Of a DNA stretch of 5,412 nt, positions 1 to 4,833 are shown in pieces; within the stretch, counting starts at the first letter, position 1; every line of letters starts with the position of its first letter. This DNA is from Thermoplasmata archaeon (GTDB lineage: Archaea; Thermoplasmatota; Thermoplasmata; Lutacidiplasmatales; UBA184). The position numbers were made by a program, and so were the translations under genes. The stretch is taken from positions 1 to 5,412 of the forward strand of contig JASHQN010000015.1 of the NCBI GenBank assembly GCA_030039135.1. Reading direction: 5' to 3'. The notes under the pieces are model-generated. The model searched no databases and had not been told where the DNA came from. It was given only the letters and a program-made list of their open reading frames with translations.

Positions 1-522
1 CGCGGTGCCATAGGGCGGCGCCGGGCCCGTCGGGGGCGGCGCTGGGGCCGGCGCCATCGGGGGCGGGGCCCCGTAGGCCGGAGGCATCTGGCCCGGCTGC
101 TGCCGCGAGGCGGTGATCAGCGGGTCGAACTTGATGTAGGCAATCAGGAGGATGATGCCGAGCAAGATCCCGAAGATGAAGCCGAGGATCATCCAGATCA
201 GGGTCTGGGACTTCGCGGCCTCGTACTGGTGCGCGTTGACCTTGTCCTCGATCGACCTCATCTGCATGTAGACGAGGACGGCGACGACCCCGGCGATGAC
301 GAGCCAGATCGCCGGAATCAGCGCGCTAGCGACCGCGCTACCGCAGTAGGGGTCGTAGCCGATGTAGGTCGAACAGACGCTCGCGAGGTAGGCGACGAAC
401 GCGGCGTACGCGATGCCACCGAGAAGGATGATGATCCCGAAGATGATCGCAAGGATCCGCGCGATGTGAAGCATCGAGCGGATCGTCTGGGCTTCGGGTG
501 GCTCGGGTGCTTGACCGTACAT
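1..522 (-). CDS. Small membrane protein with Pro-rich tail, 3' end outside window
   Basis: Reverse-strand reading from the ATG at 522 is open for 174 codons to the window edge, so the C-terminus is missing. The N-terminus (about 1-18) is soluble and Glu/Pro-rich. Three hydrophobic segments follow: about 19-49 (very Ile/Ala-rich, possibly one long helix), 62-86 and 108-130. Between helices 1 and 2 is a short loop with C50 and C60, which could form a disulfide if the loop is outside the cell. Between helices 2 and 3 is a charged stretch around MRSIEDK and YEAAKSQ. From about residue 140 the protein becomes a low-complexity tail of Pro, Ala, Gly, Gln, Met and Tyr. Codons are consistently GC-rich in third position and the hydrophobic pattern is coherent, so I consider it a real gene. 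I do not recognise the family and assign no function. It lies downstream of the ThiI-like gene on the same strand, but 126 nt away and with its own promoter. Confidence 0.82.
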   Translation of the reverse strand, partial: MYGQAPEPPEAQTIRSMLHIARILAIIFGIIILLGGIAYAAFVAYLASVCSTYIGYDPYCGSAVASALIPAIWLVIAGVVAVLVYMQMRSIEDKVNAHQYEAAKSQTLIWMILGFIFGILLGIILLIAYIKFDPLITASRQQPGQMPPAYGAPPPMAPAPAPPPTGPAPPYGTA

Positions 523-533
523 GGTATCTCGGC

Positions 534-543
534 ACCACCTCTC
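534..543 (-). promoter_or_regulatory. Probable ribosome binding site of the membrane protein gene
   Basis: On the minus strand the sequence GAGAGGTGGT lies 11-13 nt before the ATG at 522. It resembles the archaeal anti-SD complement GGAGGTGAT. The spacing is slightly long. It supports ATG 522 as the start, and it means this gene has a real 5' leader, unlike its neighbour. Confidence 0.5.
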
Positions 544-573
544 AATTGGTCGCCGGCCCACCCACCGGACCGG

Positions 574-582
574 TACATAAAC
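574..582 (-). promoter_or_regulatory. TATA-like box of the membrane protein gene
   Basis: On the minus strand this reads GTTTATGTA, an AT-rich island in GC-rich DNA. Its centre at about 578 predicts a transcription start near 552, giving a leader of about 30 nt that contains the ribosome binding site at 534-543. Confidence 0.5.
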
Positions 583-648
583 CTGTCTCAAATTGGCCGA
601 CGGGCCCCGCGAGCCAAGAGCCCTTGCTCCGTCCCCGAGGGTGGGGGC

Positions 649-1275
649 CTACAGCAGCATCGCGCGGCGGACGCAGTCGTCGATGATCTGCTCGGCGTCC
701 ACCCGCTCCTCTTCTTGGACGATCTGGAGGAGATTCGAGCGGGTCGCCGGACGATCCGGCACCGCCTGGCAGCACACCCCCGGACGGGTCGAGATCCCGT
801 AGGTACCGATCGCTTTGGCCACCGCTTCGATCTCCGACTTGTCGAAGCCGATCAGCGGGCGGACGATGGGCAGGCGAACGGCGGCCGTGGCGTTGTGCAT
901 GTTGGACAGCGTCTGGGATGCGACCTGCCCGAGCGCTTCGCCCGTCACGAGGAACGTCGCCCCTTCGCGCTCCGCGATCCGTTCCGCCGAGCGCCACATG
1001 AACCGGCGACAGAGCACGCAGCCCACGTGGCGATCGGTGTTGCGCATGAGCGTCGTCTGCGTGGAACCGTGAGGGATCACGTAGAGCGGTATCGGCTGAC
1101 CGTACTGGGCGCGAAGGAGGGCCAGGTGGTCAACGACCTTCTCGAGCGGAGAGTCGTCGGTGAAGGGGCGATTGTCCATGTGGACCGCCATCATCTCGTG
1201 GCCCTGGCGGAGCATCAGATGGAGCGCGACGGGCGAATCGATGCCCCCGCTCATCAGCATCACACCGCGGCTCAT
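649..1275 (-). CDS. Stand-alone ThiI-type PP-loop tRNA sulfurtransferase domain
   Basis: This 208-aa protein matches the C-terminal adenylation domain of ThiI, which activates U8 of tRNA with ATP for 4-thiouridine synthesis and in some organisms also serves thiamine synthesis. The PP-loop SGGIDS is at residues 9-14. The ThiI core pattern follows: CVLCRRFMWR (86-95), VTGEALGQVASQTL (110-123) and RPLIGFDKSEI (139-149). Near the end is C168-C169, at the position of the catalytic cysteine of the family. C86-x-x-C89 corresponds to the CXXC of archaeal ThiI, which in Methanococcus maripaludis ligates an Fe-S cluster together with a third, later cysteine. Full-length ThiI carries an N-terminal ferredoxin-like domain and a THUMP domain. 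Both are absent here, and an in-frame TAA at 1303-1305 rules out a simple N-terminal extension. There is no rhodanese domain. The ATG at 1275 sits about 28 nt from a TATA-like box, so the transcript is probably leaderless. The match to the ThiI PP-loop family is strong; the exact substrate is less certain. Confidence 0.9.
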   Translation of the reverse strand: MSRGVMLMSGGIDSPVALHLMLRQGHEMMAVHMDNRPFTDDSPLEKVVDHLALLRAQYGQPIPLYVIPHGSTQTTLMRNTDRHVGCVLCRRFMWRSAERIAEREGATFLVTGEALGQVASQTLSNMHNATAAVRLPIVRPLIGFDKSEIEAVAKAIGTYGISTRPGVCCQAVPDRPATRSNLLQIVQEEERVDAEQIIDDCVRRAMLL

Positions 1276-1298
1276 CGCACGGGCGTAGCGATGCCACC

Positions 1299-1306
1299 CT
1301 ATTTAC
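1299..1306 (-). promoter_or_regulatory. TATA-like box for the leaderless ThiI-like gene
   Basis: The minus strand reads GTAAATAG, preceded by a run of G that could act as a purine-rich BRE. Its centre is about 28 nt from the ATG at 1275, so transcription would begin at or next to the start codon. No Shine-Dalgarno sequence is visible between box and ATG. Confidence 0.65.
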
Positions 1307-1355
1307 CCCCTGGCCGGGACCTCGGGTGCCTGGCCCGAACTCCGCGTGGGCGGAG

Positions 1356-1363
1356 GTAAATAC
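1356..1363 (+). promoter_or_regulatory. TATA-like box for the leaderless hydrolase gene
   Basis: The sequence GTAAATAC, preceded by GGAG, is centred 24-25 nt before the GTG at 1384. Apart from the last base it is the same box as the one serving the divergent gene. No Shine-Dalgarno sequence precedes the GTG, so a leaderless transcript is likely. Confidence 0.65.
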
Positions 1364-1383
1364 CGAACGGCGGTCCGCGCCCC

Positions 1384-2205
1384 GTGCCCGAACCGTCGTC
1401 GGCTGCCCAACTCTACGTACGGGAGGAAGGGGAGGGCCCTGTCGTCCTCCTGCTCCACATGGTCGGCGGCAACCACACCGTATGGAACGGACAGATCCCT
1501 TCGCTGGCCAAAGAGTTCCGAGTACTAGCGCCCGACCTCCGAGGTCACGGACGGACGCCCGCCCCCTCGGGATCCGAGTACACCTTCCCTGAGCTCGAGG
1601 CGGACATCCTCGCGCTTCTCGACAAGAAAGGTATCGATTCGGCCTACGTGGTGGGCCTCTCGGGGGGAGCCCTGCTGGCCCTGCGGTTCGCGCTCGACCA
1701 TCCGCAGCGCGTCCGCGGGCTCGTGGTAATCAGCGGCGCCGCGTACGCGGACAACCACACGCGGGCGATCGCCCAACGCTGGTCCGAGACCCTCGCGAAG
1801 CAAGGCCCGGATGCGTTCGCCTTGAGGCTCTTGAAGGATCTCTACTACCCCGACTGGATCGAAGAGCATCTCGACTTTGCCGACGCAGTGCGGGCCAACG
1901 CGAAGCGGCAGGATTTCCGGCCGGCGGAGCGCTGGGCGGTCTCGATGGAGAAGTTCGACGAGAGGAACCGCATCGCCGGCCTGCGGGTCCCGACCCTCAT
2001 CGTTCAAGCGATGGACGACCAGGTCGTGGACGCGTCGCACGGCCGGATCCTCCGACAGTCGATCCCGGAGTCGCAGATCCGCATCCTCGCCGAGACCGGC
2101 CACATGATCCCGCTCGAGCGTCCGTCGGAGACGGTCGAGGCGATCGCCGGGTTCGTTCGCGCGACCGAGGCCAAAAGATCGGCTCCGGCCCGCTCGGAAG
2201 GGTAG
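1384..2205 (+). CDS. Alpha/beta-fold hydrolase
   Basis: A 273-aa protein of normal length for a single-domain alpha/beta hydrolase. It shows strand beta-3 and the oxyanion loop at about 20-29 (LLLHMVGG), the APDLRGHG signature at 49-56, and the nucleophile elbow G-L-S-G-G with Ser93. The acid is probably Asp212 in the QAMDDQ segment, and the catalytic base is His240 in ETGHMIPLERP. The region 122-190 is the helical cap. In the oxyanion loop the usual HGxG is HMVG, a small departure. The overall pattern resembles the haloperoxidase, esterase and enol-lactonase branch, but the substrate cannot be deduced. It is probably cytosolic, with no signal peptide. The start is a GTG, chosen because the TATA-like box at 1356-1363 lies at the leaderless distance and no other in-frame start fits. 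It is divergent from the ThiI-like gene. The next gene begins about 16 nt downstream, so read-through into the Nudix gene is possible. Confidence 0.9.
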   Translation: MPEPSSAAQLYVREEGEGPVVLLLHMVGGNHTVWNGQIPSLAKEFRVLAPDLRGHGRTPAPSGSEYTFPELEADILALLDKKGIDSAYVVGLSGGALLALRFALDHPQRVRGLVVISGAAYADNHTRAIAQRWSETLAKQGPDAFALRLLKDLYYPDWIEEHLDFADAVRANAKRQDFRPAERWAVSMEKFDERNRIAGLRVPTLIVQAMDDQVVDASHGRILRQSIPESQIRILAETGHMIPLERPSETVEAIAGFVRATEAKRSAPARSEG

Positions 2206-2221
2206 CGTCTCCGCCGGAGTT

Positions 2222-2419
2222 ATGAGCCTCGCCGCGACTGTCAGGCCGATGGCCGATCTTCCCGTCGGCGTGGCGGAAAAGCTCGCCCGTATCGAGGGGG
2301 AATCGGAGGCACTTCCCAGCTCCCTTGCGCCCCTCGAGACGCGGCTCGGACCCCGCGCCGAAAACCCCTCGGCACGGACTGCGGCCCGAGCGGGCGTCGG
2401 GGAGGACCGGCAGGCGTGA
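2222..2419 (+). CDS. Possible small protein, 65 aa, overlapping the Nudix gene
   Basis: This reading frame fills the gap between the hydrolase and the Nudix gene. It ends in a TGA that overlaps the GTG start of the Nudix gene by 4 nt (GTGA), the same junction type as one in the arsenic operon. The first 45 codons have mixed charged and hydrophobic residues; about 16-30 (VGVAEKLARIEGESE) could be an amphipathic helix. The last 20 residues are Arg/Ala/Gly-rich and look less like a folded protein. I recognise no family. The start is uncertain: ATG 2222 has GGAG only 2 nt upstream, whereas ATG 2249 lies about 27 nt from a weak TATA-like GTTATGAG (2219-2226), which would give a 56-aa leaderless protein. 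It could also be a non-coding leader of the Nudix gene. Confidence 0.4.
   Translation: MSLAATVRPMADLPVGVAEKLARIEGESEALPSSLAPLETRLGPRAENPSARTAARAGVGEDRQA
2401..2405 (+). promoter_or_regulatory. Ribosome binding site deciding the Nudix start
   Basis: GGAGG lies 10 nt before the GTG at 2416. The upstream reading frame of the Nudix gene is open back to the hydrolase stop but holds no ATG or GTG. This site therefore fixes GTG 2416 as the start. It also implies a transcript that begins well upstream. Confidence 0.6.
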
Positions 2420-3087
2420 CCGTGCCGGGCTCGGACAGCCCACCCGCCGGACTCGGACCGTCCACGGTCGAGGAGCTCCTCCAGCGATTCCCGGCCGACG
2501 TGCCTCCGATCGGGACCGCGGGAGCCGCGGTCACCATCGTGCTCCGGGACGGCGACCACGAGGTCGAGGTACTGCTCATCGAGCGGACCGAGCGACTCAC
2601 CGACCCCGCTTCCGGCCAGGTCGGACTGCCCGGCGGCCACGTGGACGATGGGGATGGGTCGCTGGTCCGCACGGCGCTGAGAGAGCTGCGAGAGGAGGTG
2701 GGGCTCGGGGAAACCGATCTCGCCGGCGAGCTCCGGTACGTGGAGACCAAGCACGCCGAGCGGTTCGGGTTGAACGTCGCTGTCTTCGCGGGGTGCCTCG
2801 CGCCGAGGGGTCTCGCGCCCACGCCGTCGAGCCAGGACGAGGTCGCGACCGTTTTCTGGCTGCCCCGATCCGCGCTGAACACCACGGTCCGCGTCCACCG
2901 CGAGACTCCCCTCGGGCTGCTCGAAGTACCCGCTACCGTTTACGCGGGCCACATCCTCTGGGGGTTCACCCGCCGAGTGCTCCGAGATTTCTGTGGCCTT
3001 CCACCCGAGGACCCGTCGATGGGCCCCGCATTCATCCCCCGGACCCGAGAGACTCCGCCGAGCTCGGAAACGGGAACTCCCGAGTAG
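2416..3087 (+). CDS. Nudix hydrolase, CoA-pyrophosphatase (NudL/NUDT7) type
   Basis: A 223-aa Nudix protein. The fold begins at about residue 33 with the strand AAVTIVLRD. The segment 53-74 (LLIER ... GQVGLPGG) resembles the signature found ahead of the Nudix box in CoA pyrophosphatases. The Nudix box runs from G73-G74 to L97 and contains R89-E90-L91-x-E93-E94-x-G96-L97; the Glu residues bind catalytic Mg2+ or Mn2+. The gap between GG and RE is one residue longer than in the classic Nudix box and has D77-x-x-D80, matching my recollection of human NUDT7. The family splits CoA and its derivatives into 3',5'-ADP and acyl-phosphopantetheines. The C-terminal 25 residues are Pro/Ser/Thr-rich and probably disordered. 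The start is GTG with a good GGAGG, 4-nt coupled to the small upstream frame. A different nucleotide substrate is possible. Confidence 0.88.
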   Translation: MTVPGSDSPPAGLGPSTVEELLQRFPADVPPIGTAGAAVTIVLRDGDHEVEVLLIERTERLTDPASGQVGLPGGHVDDGDGSLVRTALRELREEVGLGETDLAGELRYVETKHAERFGLNVAVFAGCLAPRGLAPTPSSQDEVATVFWLPRSALNTTVRVHRETPLGLLEVPATVYAGHILWGFTRRVLRDFCGLPPEDPSMGPAFIPRTRETPPSSETGTPE

Positions 3088-3134
3088 CTGCGTCGCTCGC
3101 CTCTCGGCCGCGTTCGACGGCGGAGATGCCCGGC

Positions 3135-3183
3135 TCATGTTCACCGCAATCTACATAATACGTGTTGACATCTGTGAACATGA
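3135..3183. repeat. Perfect 10-bp inverted repeat flanking the arsR promoter (putative ArsR operator)
   Basis: TCATGTTCAC at 3135-3144 and GTGAACATGA at 3174-3183 are exact reverse complements with a 29-bp spacer. The left arm ends 8 bp before the TATA-like box. The right arm covers the ATG at 3180 and the predicted transcription start. A protein bound at both arms would block TBP/TFB access or polymerase start. Because ArsR proteins normally repress their own operon, this is the obvious candidate operator. The assignment to ArsR is inference; the repeat itself is visible. Confidence 0.65.
3153..3160 (+). promoter_or_regulatory. TATA-like box of the arsenic operon
   Basis: ACATAATA is the most AT-rich stretch in the area. 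Its centre is about 24 nt before ATG 3180 and 27 nt before ATG 3183, giving a leaderless or nearly leaderless arsR transcript. It sits between the arms of the inverted repeat at 3135-3183. The 92-nt gap 3088-3179 otherwise holds only the end of the Nudix transcript; no poly-T terminator is seen there. Confidence 0.65.
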
Positions 3184-3548
3184 TGTCGACCGCGAACATC
3201 GACCTAGCCCTGGCGACCCGCCTTGAGCGGCTTACCGGTGAAGACGCCGCGTGCTGCGTTCCCGAGTACCAGGATCTCGCTCGAAAGGTGGGGGCTTCGA
3301 GCCGCTTCCCTCAGGCGCTACGGCGCGCCCGTGCTCTCGCGGACCCCCACCGCCTTCTCGCCGTCGCGCTCCTCAAACGTCGGAAAGAGCTCTGCGCGTG
3401 CGAGATTCAGGCGGCTACGGGTCTCACCCACGCGACGGTCAGCCACCACATGGGGATCCTCGTCAAGGCCGGAATCGTGCGATCCCGCCGTCAGGGCAAG
3501 TGGATGTACTATCAGCTGAGCGGGTCCGCCGAGGTCGGAGTGCCATGA
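3180..3548 (+). CDS. arsR: ArsR-family arsenic-responsive repressor
   Basis: A 122-aa winged-helix DNA-binding repressor, expected to leave its operator when As(III) binds. The core starts at about 46 with the helix ALRRARALADPHRLLAVALL, followed by ELCACEIQ (70-77), the recognition helix THATVSHHMGILVKAG (83-98) and the wing VRSRRQGKWMYYQL (100-113). C72-x-C74 in ELCACE matches the first two As(III) ligands of the classic ELCVCDLC motif, but the third cysteine is replaced by Q77. A Cys pair (C25-C26) near the N-terminus could supply the missing thiolate. I choose ATG 3180 (or the adjacent ATG 3183) over the in-frame GTG 3162, because the TATA-like box lies at the leaderless distance and GTG 3162 would fall upstream of the transcription start. 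It overlaps arsM by 4 nt (ATGA) and is the first gene of the operon. Autoregulation through the inverted repeat at its start is likely. Confidence 0.9.
   Translation: MMSTANIDLALATRLERLTGEDAACCVPEYQDLARKVGASSRFPQALRRARALADPHRLLAVALLKRRKELCACEIQAATGLTHATVSHHMGILVKAGIVRSRRQGKWMYYQLSGSAEVGVP
3531..3540 (+). promoter_or_regulatory. Ribosome binding site of arsM inside arsR
   Basis: GAGGTCGGAG ends 4 nt before ATG 3545, giving two overlapping SD-like choices (GAGGT and GGAG). It selects ATG 3545 within a reading frame that is open far upstream, and it suits translational coupling at the ATGA junction. Confidence 0.6.
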
Positions 3549-4378
3549 CCGCGGGTGCGTCGAGCGCGGTCCCCGATGAAACTCGTCGAGAACACGTCCG
3601 CGCGCGGTACGCGGCCATGGCTTCCGGCGCGGGCTGCTGCACACCCGGCGGGGCTCCCAGCGCGTGTTGCTCGGGAGGCACCGTGCGCTCACCGTCCGGC
3701 TCGGCCTCTGTCGCGACCCAGCTCGGCTACACCGCGAAGGAACTGTCGGAGCTCCCCGAGGGCGCCGATCTCGGGCTAGGTTGTGGCAATCCGACGGCGA
3801 TCCTTGCGCTCCGACCACGCGAGTCGGTGCTGGATCTCGGCAGCGGCGCGGGGATCGACTGCTTCCTAGCTGCCCAGAAGGTCGGTCCTACCGGTCGAGT
3901 GATCGGCGTCGACATGACCCCAGAGATGGTCCGCCGGGCGCGGACGAACGCCGTGGCGGGAGGCTACTCGAACGTCGAGTTCCGTCTCGGCGAGATCGAG
4001 CACTTGCCCGTGGCCGATCGGAGCATCGACGTCGTGATCTCGAACTGCGTGGTCAACCTCGCGCCCGACAAGTCGAGGGTGTACCGCGAGGCGTTCCGTG
4101 TCCTTCGCCCGGGGGGCCGCCTTTCGATCTCGGACGTGGTGGCGACGCGGCCCCTCACCGAGCGGGAACGTGACGACGACTCCCTCTGGTCGTCCTGTTC
4201 GTCCGGGGCGATCTCGGTCCGAGAAATGGGACGCGCCCTTCGGAAGGCCGGATTCTCTCGGGTGAGGATCCGGTTACGGAAGGCGGTCAGCCGCGCCACG
4301 TCGCTTCGCGGTCCGGCGTCGATCGGGGTCGTTCCGGCGGATGTTGGCGCCCTCCGGCCCGAAAGGGGTGGGGCCTAA
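3545..4378 (+). CDS. arsM: Arsenite S-adenosylmethionine methyltransferase
   Basis: A 277-aa cytosolic class I SAM methyltransferase that converts As(III) to methylated arsenicals. SAM motif I is D97-L-G-S-G-A-G-I-D105, and the acidic residue of motif II is D123 in VIGVDMTPEM. The family's arsenic-binding cysteines are present: C80 in LGLGCGNP, C168 in ISNCVVNLAPDK and C218 in SSCSSGA. These correspond to C72, C174 and C224 of the Cyanidioschyzon enzyme. The segment RLGEIEHLPV (147-156) and REAFRVLRPGGRLSISDVV (181-199) are typical of ArsM. The N-terminus has two extra cysteine pairs (C31-C32 and C41-C42) in a Gly/Ser-rich stretch. The last 30 residues are Arg/Ala/Gly-rich with no visible domain. 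The frame is open upstream of 3545, but that part is the shadow of arsR; ATG 3545 is supported by its binding site and the ATGA overlap. The stop overlaps the arsC start by 1 nt (TAATG). Confidence 0.95.
   Translation: MTAGASSAVPDETRREHVRARYAAMASGAGCCTPGGAPSACCSGGTVRSPSGSASVATQLGYTAKELSELPEGADLGLGCGNPTAILALRPRESVLDLGSGAGIDCFLAAQKVGPTGRVIGVDMTPEMVRRARTNAVAGGYSNVEFRLGEIEHLPVADRSIDVVISNCVVNLAPDKSRVYREAFRVLRPGGRLSISDVVATRPLTERERDDDSLWSSCSSGAISVREMGRALRKAGFSRVRIRLRKAVSRATSLRGPASIGVVPADVGALRPERGGA
4364..4370 (+). promoter_or_regulatory. Ribosome binding site of arsC inside arsM
   Basis: AGGGGTG lies 7 nt before ATG 4378, within the last codons of arsM. It contains GGTG, complementary to the archaeal 16S tail, and supports reinitiation at the TAATG junction. 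Confidence 0.5.
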
Positions 4379-4833
4379 TGCCGGAGAAGCAGGTGCTGTT
4401 CATCTGCATCGAAAACGCCTGCCGTTCGCTCATGGCGGAATCCATGTTCAACTCGAATCCGCCACCGGGATGGAAGGCGGCCTCGGCGGGCACCGCCCCC
4501 GCCCCGGTCCCGAATCCGAGGACCGAGGTCATGCTGAACGAGATCGGACTCGCCCTGCCTCCGCACCCCCCTCAACAGCTATCGGACGCGATGGTGAGCG
4601 CCTCGGTCGTCCGTGTCACGATGGGGTGTCTCGACGACGTGAGCTGTCCGGCGCGACTCAAGACCGTCGAGGTCGTCGACTGGGGCTTGCCCGACCCCGC
4701 TAAGCTCGACGACGCGGGATTCCGCCGAGTGCGCGACGAGCTCCGGCGACGGGTCGAACGGCTCCGCTTGGAGCTCATCCTCGGAGATCGGCGCGTCGCC
4801 GCGCTCACCGCCGGGGCCTCCGACGGCGCGTGA
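4378..4833 (+). CDS. arsC: Arsenate reductase, low-molecular-weight phosphatase fold
   Basis: A 151-aa protein of the LMW protein tyrosine phosphatase superfamily, reading as an arsenate reductase that supplies As(III) to the methyltransferase and channel. The anion-binding P-loop C10-x5-R16-S17 lies in FICIENACRS. SAGTAP (36-41) is the usual conserved turn. D106 in DWGLPDP is the general acid. Two further cysteines, C84 and C90 in TMGCLDDVSCP, fit the relay cysteines of thioredoxin-coupled ArsC (C82 and C89 in the S. aureus enzyme), with one residue less between them. This and the ars neighbours favour arsenate reductase over a true tyrosine phosphatase. The P-loop has Glu12-Asn13 where many homologues have Gly-Asn. 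C15, inside the P-loop, is also typical of ArsC. The last 20 residues are Ala/Gly-rich. The gene is coupled on both sides: 1-nt overlap with arsM and 4-nt overlap (GTGA) with the channel gene. The electron donor is not encoded here. Confidence 0.92.
   Translation: MPEKQVLFICIENACRSLMAESMFNSNPPPGWKAASAGTAPAPVPNPRTEVMLNEIGLALPPHPPQQLSDAMVSASVVRVTMGCLDDVSCPARLKTVEVVDWGLPDPAKLDDAGFRRVRDELRRRVERLRLELILGDRRVAALTAGASDGA

Noticed and set aside
611..629. Possible hairpin downstream of the ThiI-like gene (GAGCCAAG / CTTGCTC, loop AGCC)
   Set aside because: The stem has a bulge, there is no adjacent T-run on the minus strand, and archaeal termination does not need hairpins. Such short stems are common by chance in GC-rich DNA.
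229..1359. Plus-strand 376-codon open frame
   Set aside because: It is antisense to the membrane protein and the ThiI-like gene. The translation is rich in Arg, Asp and His with no motif, and it crosses the promoter regions of both real genes.
1525..3144. Minus-strand 539-codon open frame
   Set aside because: It lies antisense to the hydrolase, the small frame and the Nudix gene, all of which show family motifs or coupling. Its translation is Arg/Gly/Glu-rich with no recognisable fold, as expected for the opposite strand of GC-rich genes.
2325..3158. Plus-strand 277-codon open frame overlapping the Nudix gene
   Set aside because: It is an Arg/Gly/Pro-rich shadow in another frame of the Nudix gene, which has a clear Nudix box and a good ribosome binding site.
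3162..3179. GTG 3162 as the arsR start
   Set aside because: It lies only 2 nt after the TATA-like box, so it would be upstream of the predicted transcription start. The six extra residues add nothing to the ArsR fold.
3251..3544. N-terminal extension of the arsM frame
   Set aside because: The frame is open upstream of ATG 3545, but this part overlaps arsR out of frame and is Arg/Ser/Pro-rich. The ribosome binding site at 3531-3540 and the ATGA junction support ATG 3545.
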